A stretch of 64,000 bases of DNA from Rahnella sikkimica (GTDB lineage: Bacteria; Pseudomonadota; Gammaproteobacteria; Enterobacterales; Enterobacteriaceae): positions 186,001 through 250,000 of the forward strand of contig NZ_CP019062.1 of NCBI RefSeq assembly GCF_002951615.1. The letters are read 5' to 3'. Below, one piece after another: positions 28,641-36,725 of this stretch. A program made the position numbers and the translations under genes. The first letter of the stretch is position 1, and each line of letters starts with the position of its first letter. Below the pieces are notes generated by a model. It saw nothing but the letters and a program-made list of their open reading frames with translations. It was not told the origin of the DNA and did no database searches.

Positions 28641-29129
28641 ATGAAGAAGACATTACTGACCCTGGCGTTACTTTCCATATCCTGGGTCGTTCACGCCCAA
28701 CAATCTGACATGGGTTATTCAGATTTGAATTCTGATAATCCTGACCAGTATTTTGCTGGCGCGAGAAATTCATCAGGGAATTCATCAACGATTTACCAGA
28801 ACGGTAATAATAACGCAGCCTATAGCAATCAGACGGGTTCCGGAAATTCCAGCGTTATTCGTCAAATAGGTACGGAGAATACCGCGGTGGTAAATCAGAG
28901 AGGTAATGGGAATAACGCTGATATTTCCCAAAGCGGCAGCGATAATTTTGCCTACATATCGCAGAGCGGCGGCGGGGATGCATCCATTACGCAACAGAAT
29001 TTTGGCAATACGGCTTACATTCTGCAAAAAGGCCGGAGTGTGACGGAAATTCGCCAGAATGGTACGAACCAGACCAGTGGTGTCGTACAAAACTCGTCAG
29101 GAATGGCGATTAGAGTGACACAGCATTAA
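28641..29129 (+). CDS. csgB: Curli nucleator (minor subunit) CsgB
   Basis: Secreted surface nucleator that templates CsgA polymerisation. The protein has 162 aa (151 in E. coli) with a signal peptide of about 19 residues (ends VVHAQ). Five imperfect curlin repeats are seen, each with the Q-x-G-x-N core or a variant: SSTIYQNGNNNAAYSNQ, SSVIRQIGTENTAVVNQ, NADISQSGSDNFAYISQ, DASITQQNFGNTAYILQ, VTEIRQNGTNQTSGVVQ. The C-terminus MAIRVTQH replaces the usual basic tail. First gene of csgBA(C), preceded by AGGTGA. Confidence 0.95.
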   Translation: MKKTLLTLALLSISWVVHAQQSDMGYSDLNSDNPDQYFAGARNSSGNSSTIYQNGNNNAAYSNQTGSGNSSVIRQIGTENTAVVNQRGNGNNADISQSGSDNFAYISQSGGGDASITQQNFGNTAYILQKGRSVTEIRQNGTNQTSGVVQNSSGMAIRVTQH

Positions 29130-29183
29130 CAAACACACGTTCTTATGACATGACATCCGATACTAAACCAATGGGGTAGCATC

Positions 29184-29657
29184 ATGAAACTTTGGAAAAT
29201 TGTGGCAGTCTCCGCTTTAGTCGTCAGTGGCAGTGCATTTGCAGGGGGGCATGGTGGCAATGACCATGGCAATCCTCCTCCGTCAAATCCACCATCAACA
29301 GTGCCGACATTCACTGCCACCCAGTGGAACTCTGAAATCCAGATTTACCAACAGGGGACGTCTAACCTGGCAAACGCCACTCAGGCTGGCGCGCAAAAAT
29401 CTCTGACCAGTATTGACCAGAATGGTTACAGAAACGCCGCGAACACAACTCAGACGGGTGATGGCAGCCTGCTCAGCGTCGTGCAGAAAGGTGATTTCAA
29501 CACCACGAATGCATCTCAGAGCGCTAACGGCAGTAAAATTCTGGTTTCCCAGAGTGGTACTGGCAACTACGCTCAGGCTTCACAAGGTGCTAACGGTGCT
29601 TTGACCAGCATTACTCAGTCCGGTACGGGCAACCTGGCTTACGCCAACCAGAACTGA
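29184..29657 (+). CDS. csgA: Major curli subunit CsgA
   Basis: Secreted amyloid subunit of curli fibres. The protein has 157 aa; the signal peptide covers about residues 1-20 (ends SAFA). The following N-terminal segment is short, Gly/His/Asn-rich and then Pro-rich (PPPSNPPSTVPT), unlike the Gly-rich N22 of E. coli. Five curlin repeats follow: SEIQIYQQGTSNLANATQ, SLTSIDQNGYRNAANTTQ, SLLSVVQKGDFNTTNASQ, SKILVSQSGTGNYAQASQ and ALTSITQSGTGNLAYANQ. The final residues AYANQN complete repeat five. It lies 54 bp after csgB and a strong terminator follows. Confidence 0.96.
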   Translation: MKLWKIVAVSALVVSGSAFAGGHGGNDHGNPPPSNPPSTVPTFTATQWNSEIQIYQQGTSNLANATQAGAQKSLTSIDQNGYRNAANTTQTGDGSLLSVVQKGDFNTTNASQSANGSKILVSQSGTGNYAQASQGANGALTSITQSGTGNLAYANQN

Positions 29658-29691
29658 TCGTCTCCTCCCGCTTTCACGGGGGAGGTGCTAT

Positions 29692-29720
29692 AAAAACAGG
29701 GCACGAGCCCTGTTTTTTTT
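29692..29720 (+). terminator. Intrinsic terminator between csgA and csgC
   Basis: AAAACAGGGC pairs with GCCCTGTTTT around ACGA, followed by a long T-run. It should end most csgBA transcripts and lower csgC expression. Confidence 0.9.
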
Positions 29721-29745
29721 CGACTGGATCCAGAGGATAAATGTG

Positions 29746-30075
29746 ATGCACTTACTTCTGATTGCTGCTGTGATGTCCAACCAGCTCTGGTTCGACACCC
29801 ATAATGACGCCCAAACCTACACCGTGACGCCGATGGTCAGCCTCACCAAAGCCTGCGCCTGTCAGGTGGCGGTGTCCGTTTCGCAGGAAAGCACTGCCGG
29901 CACCAGCACCAGCCGCCAGAGCCAGAACATGAATCTCTCCGCCAGTCAGTCTCAGCCGCTCGGGCAAATGCGTTTTGCCGTAAAACCGGGTGGCAAAACG
30001 CAAATCATGATTACGGTGACCGACGGCGATAAGCTGCGGCTGGAAAAACAGCTCACTCTGCCTGATGACGCATAG
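29746..30075 (+). CDS. csgC: Curli chaperone-like inhibitor CsgC
   Basis: Periplasmic immunoglobulin-fold protein that stops CsgA forming amyloid too early. It is 109 aa from the ATG at 29746, which lies 8 bases after AGAGGA; an adjacent GTG is an alternative start. The conserved Cys-x-Cys pair appears as CACQV near residue 39. The N-terminal leader (MHLLLIAAVMSNQLWF) is the expected short CsgC type. It is separated from csgA by a strong terminator, so it depends on read-through or its own promoter. Confidence 0.9.
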   Translation: MHLLLIAAVMSNQLWFDTHNDAQTYTVTPMVSLTKACACQVAVSVSQESTAGTSTSRQSQNMNLSASQSQPLGQMRFAVKPGGKTQIMITVTDGDKLRLEKQLTLPDDA

Positions 30076-30110
30076 CGGTTAACGTATAAAACAGACGGCG
30101 TTTACCAGCA

Positions 30111-31136
30111 TCAGACCGCCAGACTGTCGTAGCCTTTACGGCGATAATTGAGGGCGGAAATGCCCCAGAACACCACGAAAATTGCCACGGCGGCATACCC
30201 GACGCTGCCCATATTGTCATTCAGTTCTCCGACAACGCGCCAGAATGCGCCGTGCAAATCCAGCTTGTCTGCCATCAGCCCCAGTGCCTCCAGCCCGCCG
30301 ATAAACAGGGCGATAAACACGCTGGTGGCGGTGATGGTCATGTTGTAATACAGCTTGCGCACCGGCTTATCAAACGCCCAGCCGTACGCGCCAATCATGA
30401 CAAAATTGTCGAGTGAGTCGACAAGCGCCATGCCGCTGGCGAACAGCGCCGGGAAAATCAAAATACTCCAGACCGACATCCCGGAGGACGCGCCCGCTGC
30501 GGAAATGCCCAGCAGACCGATTTCTGTGGCGGTATCAAACCCCAGCCCGAACAAAAATCCCACCAGATACATCTGCCAGCTTTTATTCACCAGATTAAAG
30601 GCGAAACTGAAAATCCGGCTCATGATGCCGCCCTGAACCTGATGTAACTCTTCTTTGTCGGTGAACGTCTGCCCCTGTTTCACCTTCTGAAAACGACGGT
30701 ACACATCCCGCAAAATCAACGCATTCAGCAGCGCCATCATCAGCAAAAACAGTGCAGAAACCAGCGTGCCGATGGTGCTGCCATAATCATGCAACCAGCC
30801 GATTTTATTGCCGAAAACCAGTGATGTGGCGGCAATCGCCACGCAGGCCAGCACCACAATGCTGGAATGCCCGAGAGAGAAAAATGCGCCGACCGCCACC
30901 GGCCGCTGGCCCTGCTGCATAAGTTTGCGGGTCACGTTATCGATAGCGGCAATATGATCCGCATCGACCGCGTGCCGCAGGCCATAACCGTACGCCAGCA
31001 ACGCCGCCGCCATCAGCGCCGCATGATGGCGAAACACCAGAAATGCCCAGGCCCAGACCAGTAAATTGATGGCCACCAGCCCGGTTAACAGCCAGGAAGC
31101 GCGGCGGTGAGTGTGGAAAATGTCACGGCTAATCAT
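30111..31136 (-). CDS. Nickel/cobalt transporter, NiCoT (NixA/HoxN) family
   Basis: A 341-aa inner-membrane high-affinity nickel (cobalt) importer. Signature motifs are the RHAVDADHIAAIDNVTR segment in the second helix, FFSLGHSSIVV, LGFDTATEIGLL and GMALVDSLDNF; about eight hydrophobic helices are visible. The start at 31136 follows AAGGAT; the frame is open 20 codons upstream into hypF. It begins 8 bp after the hypF stop, so it is co-transcribed with the hydrogenase-maturation gene and very likely supplies nickel for the HycE active site. Confidence 0.95.
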   Translation of the reverse strand: MISRDIFHTHRRASWLLTGLVAINLLVWAWAFLVFRHHAALMAAALLAYGYGLRHAVDADHIAAIDNVTRKLMQQGQRPVAVGAFFSLGHSSIVVLACVAIAATSLVFGNKIGWLHDYGSTIGTLVSALFLLMMALLNALILRDVYRRFQKVKQGQTFTDKEELHQVQGGIMSRIFSFAFNLVNKSWQMYLVGFLFGLGFDTATEIGLLGISAAGASSGMSVWSILIFPALFASGMALVDSLDNFVMIGAYGWAFDKPVRKLYYNMTITATSVFIALFIGGLEALGLMADKLDLHGAFWRVVGELNDNMGSVGYAAVAIFVVFWGISALNYRRKGYDSLAV

Positions 31137-31144
31137 GGGGATCC

Positions 31145-33478
31145 TTATTGTTTTGATAAAGAAGCTGAAGCAGAAGCTGAAAGAGAAGAAGTGCACTGAA
31201 GACGCGCACAGGCGACCACGGCCTGACCGAGCGCCAGCCCGCCGTCACCGGCCGGAATGCATTGCGGCATCAGCACCTGTAAAGGCGACAGATGATGGCG
31301 CAAACGCTGGCGCAGCAGGCGGTTATGCAAAACACCGCCACCGAGTGCGACGGTACGGGTGCCGGTGCGGGCACAATGAAAACGGGCGAGGGCTGAAAAT
31401 CCCTGCGCCAGTGCGTCATGAAAGGCATAAGCCCGTGCGGCAGGCGTTGCCTGCCAGCCGAGCCACTGTTGCCAGAAAGTGGCTAAATCCAGAAAAACAC
31501 CGTCGGGCGTATGACGCAGAGGCAAAGTGACCGGATGCGAAATATCGCCCGCGCGGCGAGCCAGCGTTTCCAGCCGGCAGGCGGCCTCGCCTTCCCAGCT
31601 CAGTTGCGCCGGTGCGCAGCCGAGTGCGGCGGCGACGGCATCGAACAATCGTCCGCACGAAGATGCCAGCGGCGAATTCACCCCGGCGGCGATGGCTTTC
31701 GACAGCGGCAAACACGGATGTTCATCCAGCACGCGCGCTTCGGGAAGTGACTGCCAGCCGGGGACGAAAGCCTGCCACTGCGCCAGCAAATTGCGCCACG
31801 GTTCATGCGCCGCGCGGTCGCCGCCGGGCAACGCCACGGCAGGCAAGCCGCCTGAATGTTCGCAATGCCGATAATCCACCAGCAAACATTCACCGCCCCA
31901 CAGCGCGCCGGTTTTGTCTGCCTGAATGCCGTAACCCAACCCGTCCAGCGCCAGCCCGATGACTTTTCCGCCGTCCAGCGGCCAGCCGTTTTCCGCCAGA
32001 CACGCGGCGAGATGCGCGTGGTGGTGAAGTACGTCAACCACCCGTACTCCGTGGCTTTCCGCCTGCACGTGGCTGACATACGCGGGGTGCGCATCGCGGG
32101 CAACCGCCACCGGCGTGCATTCATAAAGCTGCTGAAAATGTTCAATCGCCTGCTGTTGCTGGCGGGCAATATCGCCGTCAGCCAGCGAACCAAAATGCGC
32201 GCTGAGAATGGCCTGATTGCCGCGCACCAGACAGAACGTATTTTTGAGGTCGCCGCCCAGCGCCAGCACCGGCGGCTGGGTGTCGAAACCGGCAGGCAGG
32301 GGCAGCGCGTCGGGCACAAAACCCCGCGCACGGCGTAAAACTTCGGTGCCCTGCGGCGTCAGGCGAACCAGCGAATCATCAGCGCGCTGAACGATGTTGC
32401 GGTTATGCAGCAGCCAGACATCGGCAATTTTGCCGAGCTGTCGAAGTGCGTCGTCATTGTTCAGCACCGGCGCGCGCCCCGCGGCGTTCCCCGACGTCAT
32501 TACCAGCGGCGTGCCGCAGGCCTGCATCAGCAAATGATGCAACGGCGTAAATGGCAGCATCAGCCCGACTTCATCCAGCTCCGGCGCAATGGCCGCGCAC
32601 AAAGGCGACGTGGCGCTTTTTGCCGTCAGCACAATCGGCGCGGCAGGCGAATTCAGCAGTTCGCGCAACGGCGGGTTGTCTTCTTGGCTGCATTGCGCCA
32701 GCCAGCCGATATCCGGCAGCATTACCGCCAGCGGTTTTGACGGACGATTTTTACGTTCCCGCAGCCGCAGGACTGCGCTCTGTTGCGTGGCATCGCACGC
32801 CAGATGAAAACCGCCCAGCCCTTTGATCGCGACAATTTCACCCGCCTGCAACGCGCTCACGGCATACGCCAGTGCGGCGTTTCCGTGCGCCAGCGTTTCA
32901 CCGTTTTGCCTTGAGGCGCACACTTGTGGCCCGCAGTCCGGGCAGGCGACCGGTTGCGCGTGAAAGCGCCGGTCGGCGGGGTTTTGATATTCCTGCAAAC
33001 ATGCCGGGCACAGCAGGAATTCCGCCATGCTGGTGGACGGGCGGTCGTAAGGCATCGCACGGATAATCGTGAATCTCGGGCCGCAATGCGTACAGTTGGT
33101 GAAGGCATAGCCGAACCGGCGGTCGCCGGGACGGGTGATGTCCTTCAGACATTCCGGGCAGGTCGCCGCGTCGGGCACCACCTGCGTGCTCATCTGCTGA
33201 CGGCGGCTGTTTGTTATGGAGAAATTTTGCGGAGGATTTTGCCAGTCGAAACGGCCGACACTGACGCTGTCGATGCGCGCCAGCGGCGGACATTCGCGTT
33301 TTACCTGAGCGATAAACGTATCAATATCGGCTGGCTGAAAAAGTCTGATTTCCACGCCCGCGCTGTCATTACACACCTCTCCGCGAAGCTGCATCCGGTC
33401 CGCCAGTTGCCAGATAAAAGGCCGGAAACCGACGCCCTGAACCTTGCCGCAGATACGGATCACGTGAGAATCAAACAT
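31145..33478 (-). CDS. hypF: Hydrogenase maturation carbamoyltransferase HypF
   Basis: Makes the thiocarbamate on HypE from carbamoyl phosphate, the source of the cyanide ligands of [NiFe] hydrogenase. The protein has 777 aa (750 in E. coli). Domains in order: N-terminal acylphosphatase ([11 protein letters not shown], about residues 10-20), two zinc fingers ([19 protein letters not shown] and [16 protein letters not shown]), a YrdC-like domain ([16 protein letters not shown]), and a Kae1-like carbamoyltransferase domain ([36 protein letters not shown]). The C-terminus ends in an unusual low-complexity tail, [14 protein letters not shown]. It is 177 bp downstream of fdhF, with a repeat element in between. 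Confidence 0.97.
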   Translation of the reverse strand: MFDSHVIRICGKVQGVGFRPFIWQLADRMQLRGEVCNDSAGVEIRLFQPADIDTFIAQVKRECPPLARIDSVSVGRFDWQNPPQNFSITNSRRQQMSTQVVPDAATCPECLKDITRPGDRRFGYAFTNCTHCGPRFTIIRAMPYDRPSTSMAEFLLCPACLQEYQNPADRRFHAQPVACPDCGPQVCASRQNGETLAHGNAALAYAVSALQAGEIVAIKGLGGFHLACDATQQSAVLRLRERKNRPSKPLAVMLPDIGWLAQCSQEDNPPLRELLNSPAAPIVLTAKSATSPLCAAIAPELDEVGLMLPFTPLHHLLMQACGTPLVMTSGNAAGRAPVLNNDDALRQLGKIADVWLLHNRNIVQRADDSLVRLTPQGTEVLRRARGFVPDALPLPAGFDTQPPVLALGGDLKNTFCLVRGNQAILSAHFGSLADGDIARQQQQAIEHFQQLYECTPVAVARDAHPAYVSHVQAESHGVRVVDVLHHHAHLAACLAENGWPLDGGKVIGLALDGLGYGIQADKTGALWGGECLLVDYRHCEHSGGLPAVALPGGDRAAHEPWRNLLAQWQAFVPGWQSLPEARVLDEHPCLPLSKAIAAGVNSPLASSCGRLFDAVAAALGCAPAQLSWEGEAACRLETLARRAGDISHPVTLPLRHTPDGVFLDLATFWQQWLGWQATPAARAYAFHDALAQGFSALARFHCARTGTRTVALGGGVLHNRLLRQRLRHHLSPLQVLMPQCIPAGDGGLALGQAVVACARLQCTSSLSASASASLSKQ

Positions 33479-33511
33479 ACAGCCTCATGGAGTTTTGGGG
33501 GATTTGGGTGT

Positions 33512-33624
33512 GCTCCTCCCCCTGCGAAGGGGGAGGTTGGGAGGGGGTTTAGCAGGCAACTGGGATTGTGACCGATCAGACCCACACCCCATCCCAACCT
33601 TCCCCTCGTGAGAGGGGAAGGAGC
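33512..33624. repeat. 113-bp terminal-inverted-repeat element, copy A
   Basis: Begins and ends with GCTCC...GGAGC and has a hairpin at each end (CCTCCCCCT-gcga-AGGGGGAGG and CCTTCCCCTC-gtg-AGAGGGGAAGG). The same element in opposite orientation occurs at 56056-56160. It lies in the fdhF-hypF gap, inside the presumed transcript. Confidence 0.85.
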
Positions 33625-33655
33625 TTAAAATCCTCTGTTTTGGGAGCTAAAAAAA

Positions 33656-35827
33656 CTACACTTCCACCACCGGGATCACATCTTCAACGGCACTGCGCAG
33701 GCGCGCTTTCATGTCGCTGTAGGTTTGCTGTGCGTAGTTTTCCGCCCAGCGCTGGTCGGCGATCTGTTCAACTTTAACGGCGCAATACTTGGTTTCCGGC
33801 GTTTTGGAAATCGGATCCAAATTTTCCTGCGTCAGTTCATTACAGGCCCCGATCCACCACTGATAAGTCATGTACACCGCGCCGGTATTGATGCGTTCAT
33901 TGAAGTTAGCGCGTGAAATGACTTTGCCACGGCGCGAGGCGACCCAGACCAGTTGCTGGTCGCGGATGCCCAGCGCTTCGGCGTCCTGCGGGTGCATCTG
34001 CACGAAGCCCGGTTCGTCGGCCAGCGTTTGCAAGGCGGCGCAGTTGCCGGTCATGGAACGGCAGGAATAGTGGCCGACTTCGCGGACGGTACACAGCACC
34101 AGCGGATAACTGTCATCCGGCACTTCTGCCGGTGCGCGCCACGGTGCGGCAAACAGCTGGCCTTTACCGGTTGGCGTATCGAAGCGATTGTCCGCGTAAA
34201 GGTACTGCGTCCCCGGACTTTCCAGCGTGGTACAAGGCCACTGAATGTGCCCGAGTTCGCCCATTTTTTCGTAAGTTGCGCCGTAGAACAGCGGGCACAG
34301 GCTGCGCATTTCGTCCCAGATTTCCTGGTTATCGTTGTAATGCATCGGATAACCGAGTTCTGTCGCCAGAAGACTGATGATTTCCCAGTCGCGTTTGACG
34401 TTGTATTTCGGTTCGATGGCTTTTTCAAAACGCTGGAAGCCACGGTCGGCGCAGGAGAACACGCCGCCATGCTCACCCCATGACGTGGCGGGTAAAATGA
34501 CGTCGGCCTGTTCCGCCGTTTTGGTCATGAAAATGTCCTGCACCACCACAAATTCCAGCGCCTCGAAGCCTTTACGTACCAGACTCAAATCGGCTTCGGT
34601 CTGGAGCGGATCTTCGCCCATGATGTAATAGGCTTTCACATGGCCTTCAATCGCCAGGTGCGGGATTTCGGTGATGCGGTGGCCGATTTCCGTGTCCATC
34701 TGGTTAACGTCAATGCCCCACGCGTCGGCGAATTTCGCACGCACTTTCGGGTCGGTGACCGACTGATAGCCGGGGAATTCATTCGGCAGCACGCCCATAT
34801 CACAGGCACCCTGCACATTATTTTGCCCGCGAACCGGCCCGACGCCGACGTTGGCGCGGCCCAGATTACCGGTCAGCAGCGCCAGTCCGGCCAGCCCTTT
34901 CACCACATCCACAGCCTGCCCAAACTGAGTCACGCCCATGCCCCACATGATGGTGGCAGACGGGGCAGCGGCGTAGGTGCGCATCGCCTGACGGATTTGC
35001 TGCGCGGAAACGCCGGTCTGTTCGGCAACCGCTTCCGGTGAATAATCGGCGACGTTTTTGCGGTATTCCTCGAAGCCTTCGGTGTATTTCGCCACGTAGT
35101 CATGGTCATACAGATTTTCTTCGATCAGCACATGGGCGAACGCATTCACCAGCGCCATGTTGCAGCCGTTTTTGATTTGCAGATGCTGATCGGCAATGCG
35201 GGCGGTTTCGATACGGCGCGGGTCACAGACGATAATCTGTGCGCCTTTCTCTTTGGCTTTAATCACGCGGCGCGCGACGATCGGGTGGGAATCCGCGCAG
35301 TTATAGCCGATCACCAGCAGGCATTTGGAATTTTCGATATCGCCGATGGAGTTACTCATCGCGCCGTTACCGAGCGTGGCCTGCAAACCGGCAACGGACG
35401 GGCCGTGACACACGCGGGCGCAGCAGTCGACGTTGTTGGTGCCGATGACCGCACGGGCAAATTTCTGCATCACATAGTTGGTTTCGTTGCCGGTACCACG
35501 GGAAGAACCGGTGTGCATGATGGAACGCGGGCCGTGTTTTTGTTTGATTTCTTTCAGGCGCTGCGCGGTATAGCGGATTGCTTCATCCCAGGTAACGGCT
35601 TCGAATTTTCCGCCTTTCTGGCGGCGGATCAGCGGCTGCGTCAGGCGCGGGGTCAGCAGTTTGGTATCGTTCAGGAAATCCCAGCCGTAATAACCTTTCA
35701 GACAGAGTTCGCCCTGATTGGTGACGCCGTTGGCGGCTTCGGCGCGAATGATTTTTCCGTTATCCACAACCAGATTCAATTTACATCCGGCCCCGCAATA
35801 CGGGCAGACAGTGGTGACTTTTTTCAT
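33656..35827 (-). CDS. fdhF: Formate dehydrogenase H, cysteine variant
   Basis: Molybdopterin-dependent formate oxidase of the formate hydrogenlyase complex: formate to carbon dioxide, electrons to HycB. The protein has 723 aa (715 in E. coli). The [4Fe-4S] cluster uses Cys8, Cys11, Cys15 and Cys42. At residue 140, selenocysteine in E. coli, the codon is TGT (Cys), at plus-strand 35408-35410, within CCARVCHGPSV; His141 follows as in E. coli. Other conserved parts are VRGQNNVQGACDMG, MGEDPLQTEA, TSWGEHGGVFSCADRGFQR and TVREVGHYSCRSMTGNCA. No in-frame TGA occurs, so the gene reads without SECIS recoding. It follows hydN after 23 bp. Confidence 0.97.
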   Translation of the reverse strand: MKKVTTVCPYCGAGCKLNLVVDNGKIIRAEAANGVTNQGELCLKGYYGWDFLNDTKLLTPRLTQPLIRRQKGGKFEAVTWDEAIRYTAQRLKEIKQKHGPRSIMHTGSSRGTGNETNYVMQKFARAVIGTNNVDCCARVCHGPSVAGLQATLGNGAMSNSIGDIENSKCLLVIGYNCADSHPIVARRVIKAKEKGAQIIVCDPRRIETARIADQHLQIKNGCNMALVNAFAHVLIEENLYDHDYVAKYTEGFEEYRKNVADYSPEAVAEQTGVSAQQIRQAMRTYAAAPSATIMWGMGVTQFGQAVDVVKGLAGLALLTGNLGRANVGVGPVRGQNNVQGACDMGVLPNEFPGYQSVTDPKVRAKFADAWGIDVNQMDTEIGHRITEIPHLAIEGHVKAYYIMGEDPLQTEADLSLVRKGFEALEFVVVQDIFMTKTAEQADVILPATSWGEHGGVFSCADRGFQRFEKAIEPKYNVKRDWEIISLLATELGYPMHYNDNQEIWDEMRSLCPLFYGATYEKMGELGHIQWPCTTLESPGTQYLYADNRFDTPTGKGQLFAAPWRAPAEVPDDSYPLVLCTVREVGHYSCRSMTGNCAALQTLADEPGFVQMHPQDAEALGIRDQQLVWVASRRGKVISRANFNERINTGAVYMTYQWWIGACNELTQENLDPISKTPETKYCAVKVEQIADQRWAENYAQQTYSDMKARLRSAVEDVIPVVEV

Positions 35828-35850
35828 GTGATTACTTCCTCTATCCGGAG

Positions 35851-36396
35851 TTAAAACAGCAGGGGGGAGGTGCTGTCGAGCGCAGCGCGGCGGCGTTTTT
35901 CTGCGTTCATTTCCTGTAAGTGATTACGGTCGATGGCGAAAAGTGCCTTGGTCGGGCAGACTTCCATACAGGCCGGGCCACCTGCGATGCCGTGGCACAG
36001 GTCGCATTTATGCGCTTCGGCTTTGTCCGACGTGGCAACCATCGCCGCGCCGTTCTGGCGGAAAATCGGTTTGGTGACCACTTCCATCGCGCCGTAAGGG
36101 CAGGCGACGACGCAGGTTTTGCAGCCGATGCAGCGTTCCTGCATCACCTGAACGTGATCGCCGGTGCGCAGGATCGCGCCGTTCGGGCAGACGTTGGCGC
36201 AGGGCGCGTCTTCACACTGGCGGCACATCACCGCGGTGCTGAGATTCACGCCTTTAATGACGTGCAGGCGCGGGGCGAAAGTGGCGGTATTCAGCAACGA
36301 GATATCCTGAGAATCGCTGTGCGCCATGACGCAGGCAATTTCACAGGTACGGCAGCCGATGCATTTTTTAGGGTCGGCGATAATGAACCGGTTCAT
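35851..36396 (-). CDS. hydN: Ferredoxin-type electron-transfer protein HydN
   Basis: Small iron-sulfur protein linked to formate dehydrogenase H activity and maturation. It is 181 aa from the ATG at 36396, which follows GGAGAG; E. coli HydN has 175 aa and the same MNRFIIADPKKCIGC start. Four [4Fe-4S] motifs are visible: CIGCRTCEIAC, CRQCEDAPCANVC, CIGCKTCVVACP and CDLC...CMEVCP. First gene of the hydN-fdhF(-hypF-nickel transporter) unit, behind sigma-54 promoter candidates. Confidence 0.96.
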   Translation of the reverse strand: MNRFIIADPKKCIGCRTCEIACVMAHSDSQDISLLNTATFAPRLHVIKGVNLSTAVMCRQCEDAPCANVCPNGAILRTGDHVQVMQERCIGCKTCVVACPYGAMEVVTKPIFRQNGAAMVATSDKAEAHKCDLCHGIAGGPACMEVCPTKALFAIDRNHLQEMNAEKRRRAALDSTSPLLF

Positions 36397-36410
36397 GTCT
36401 ACTCTCCAAA

Positions 36411-36533
36411 TCCCCGTCGTCCCTGGCACCGCAGGCGCGTTGGCTGCGTTCACTCGCCCGAATCACTGACGCATGTCAGCTCATCGGGACTCCTTCGCTT
36501 GCCGCCTTCCTGCAATGCCAGTGCCTTAGGGGA
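36411..36533. repeat. About 120-bp imperfect palindromic repeat in the hydN leader
   Basis: The two arms match imperfectly in inverted orientation around TGAC-GCAT-GTCA (36467-36478), from TCCCC at the left end to GGGGA at the right. Paired blocks include CCCGA/TCGGG, GCAGG/CCTGC and TGGCA/TGCCA. It resembles, from memory, a palindromic intergenic repeat common in Serratia/Yersinia-type genomes. Confidence 0.65.
36511..36526 (-). promoter_or_regulatory. Sigma-54 promoter candidate 1 for hydN-fdhF
   Basis: The minus strand reads aGGCAC-TGGCA-TTGCA, with exact GG-N10-GC spacing and one mismatch to TGGCAC-N5-TTGCA. It lies within the right arm of the palindromic repeat, which lowers confidence. 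Confidence 0.45.
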
Positions 36534-36581
36534 TTTCTGTGTACTTAAATTGAAGTGGTTAAAAGTTTTCATCTACTGCTA

Positions 36582-36597
36582 TACATAAACCATGCCA
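36582..36597 (-). promoter_or_regulatory. Sigma-54 promoter candidate 2 for hydN-fdhF
   Basis: The minus strand reads TGGCAT-GGTTT-ATGTA. The -24 element is perfect and the sequence resembles the hycA promoter, but the -12 GC is GT. It lies in unique DNA about 110 bp from the CGACA-N4-TGTCG site, a spacing similar to that at hycA. Confidence 0.4.
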
Positions 36598-36668
36598 GTT
36601 TTATGGTTTTGTTTTTATAGCTGTATTTCAATGAGTTAATGGTTCCCTTGCCTGCCGGTGACGACGCG

Positions 36669-36716
36669 TGTCACCGACGTCATGTCCGCGTCGTCACCAC
36701 ATCGACAGTTATGTCG
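36669..36716. promoter_or_regulatory. Candidate FhlA activator sites for hydN-fdhF
   Basis: The palindrome CGACA-GTTA-TGTCG (36703-36716) is preceded by related TGTCA/CGTCA half-sites from 36669. The same CGACA-N4-TGTCG unit recurs at 44373-44386. The half-site agrees with the TGTCG/TGACA element reported for FhlA. Confidence 0.6.
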
Positions 36717-36725
36717 AGCGCGCGG

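Larger units (their letters stand above)
36397..36725. other. hydN upstream region
   Basis: A 329-bp gap between hycI and hydN. It contains a 123-bp palindromic repeat (36411-36533), two sigma-54 promoter candidates and CGACA/TGTCG half-sites for FhlA, listed separately. No gene seen. Confidence 0.7.

Noticed and set aside
28641-29657. Periodic repeats in two consecutive genes
   Set aside because: These are the curlin repeats of CsgB and CsgA at protein level, not a DNA array.
33656-35827. Search for an in-frame TGA and SECIS-like hairpin in fdhF
   Set aside because: The selenocysteine position is a TGT codon, so no recoding signal is needed or seen.
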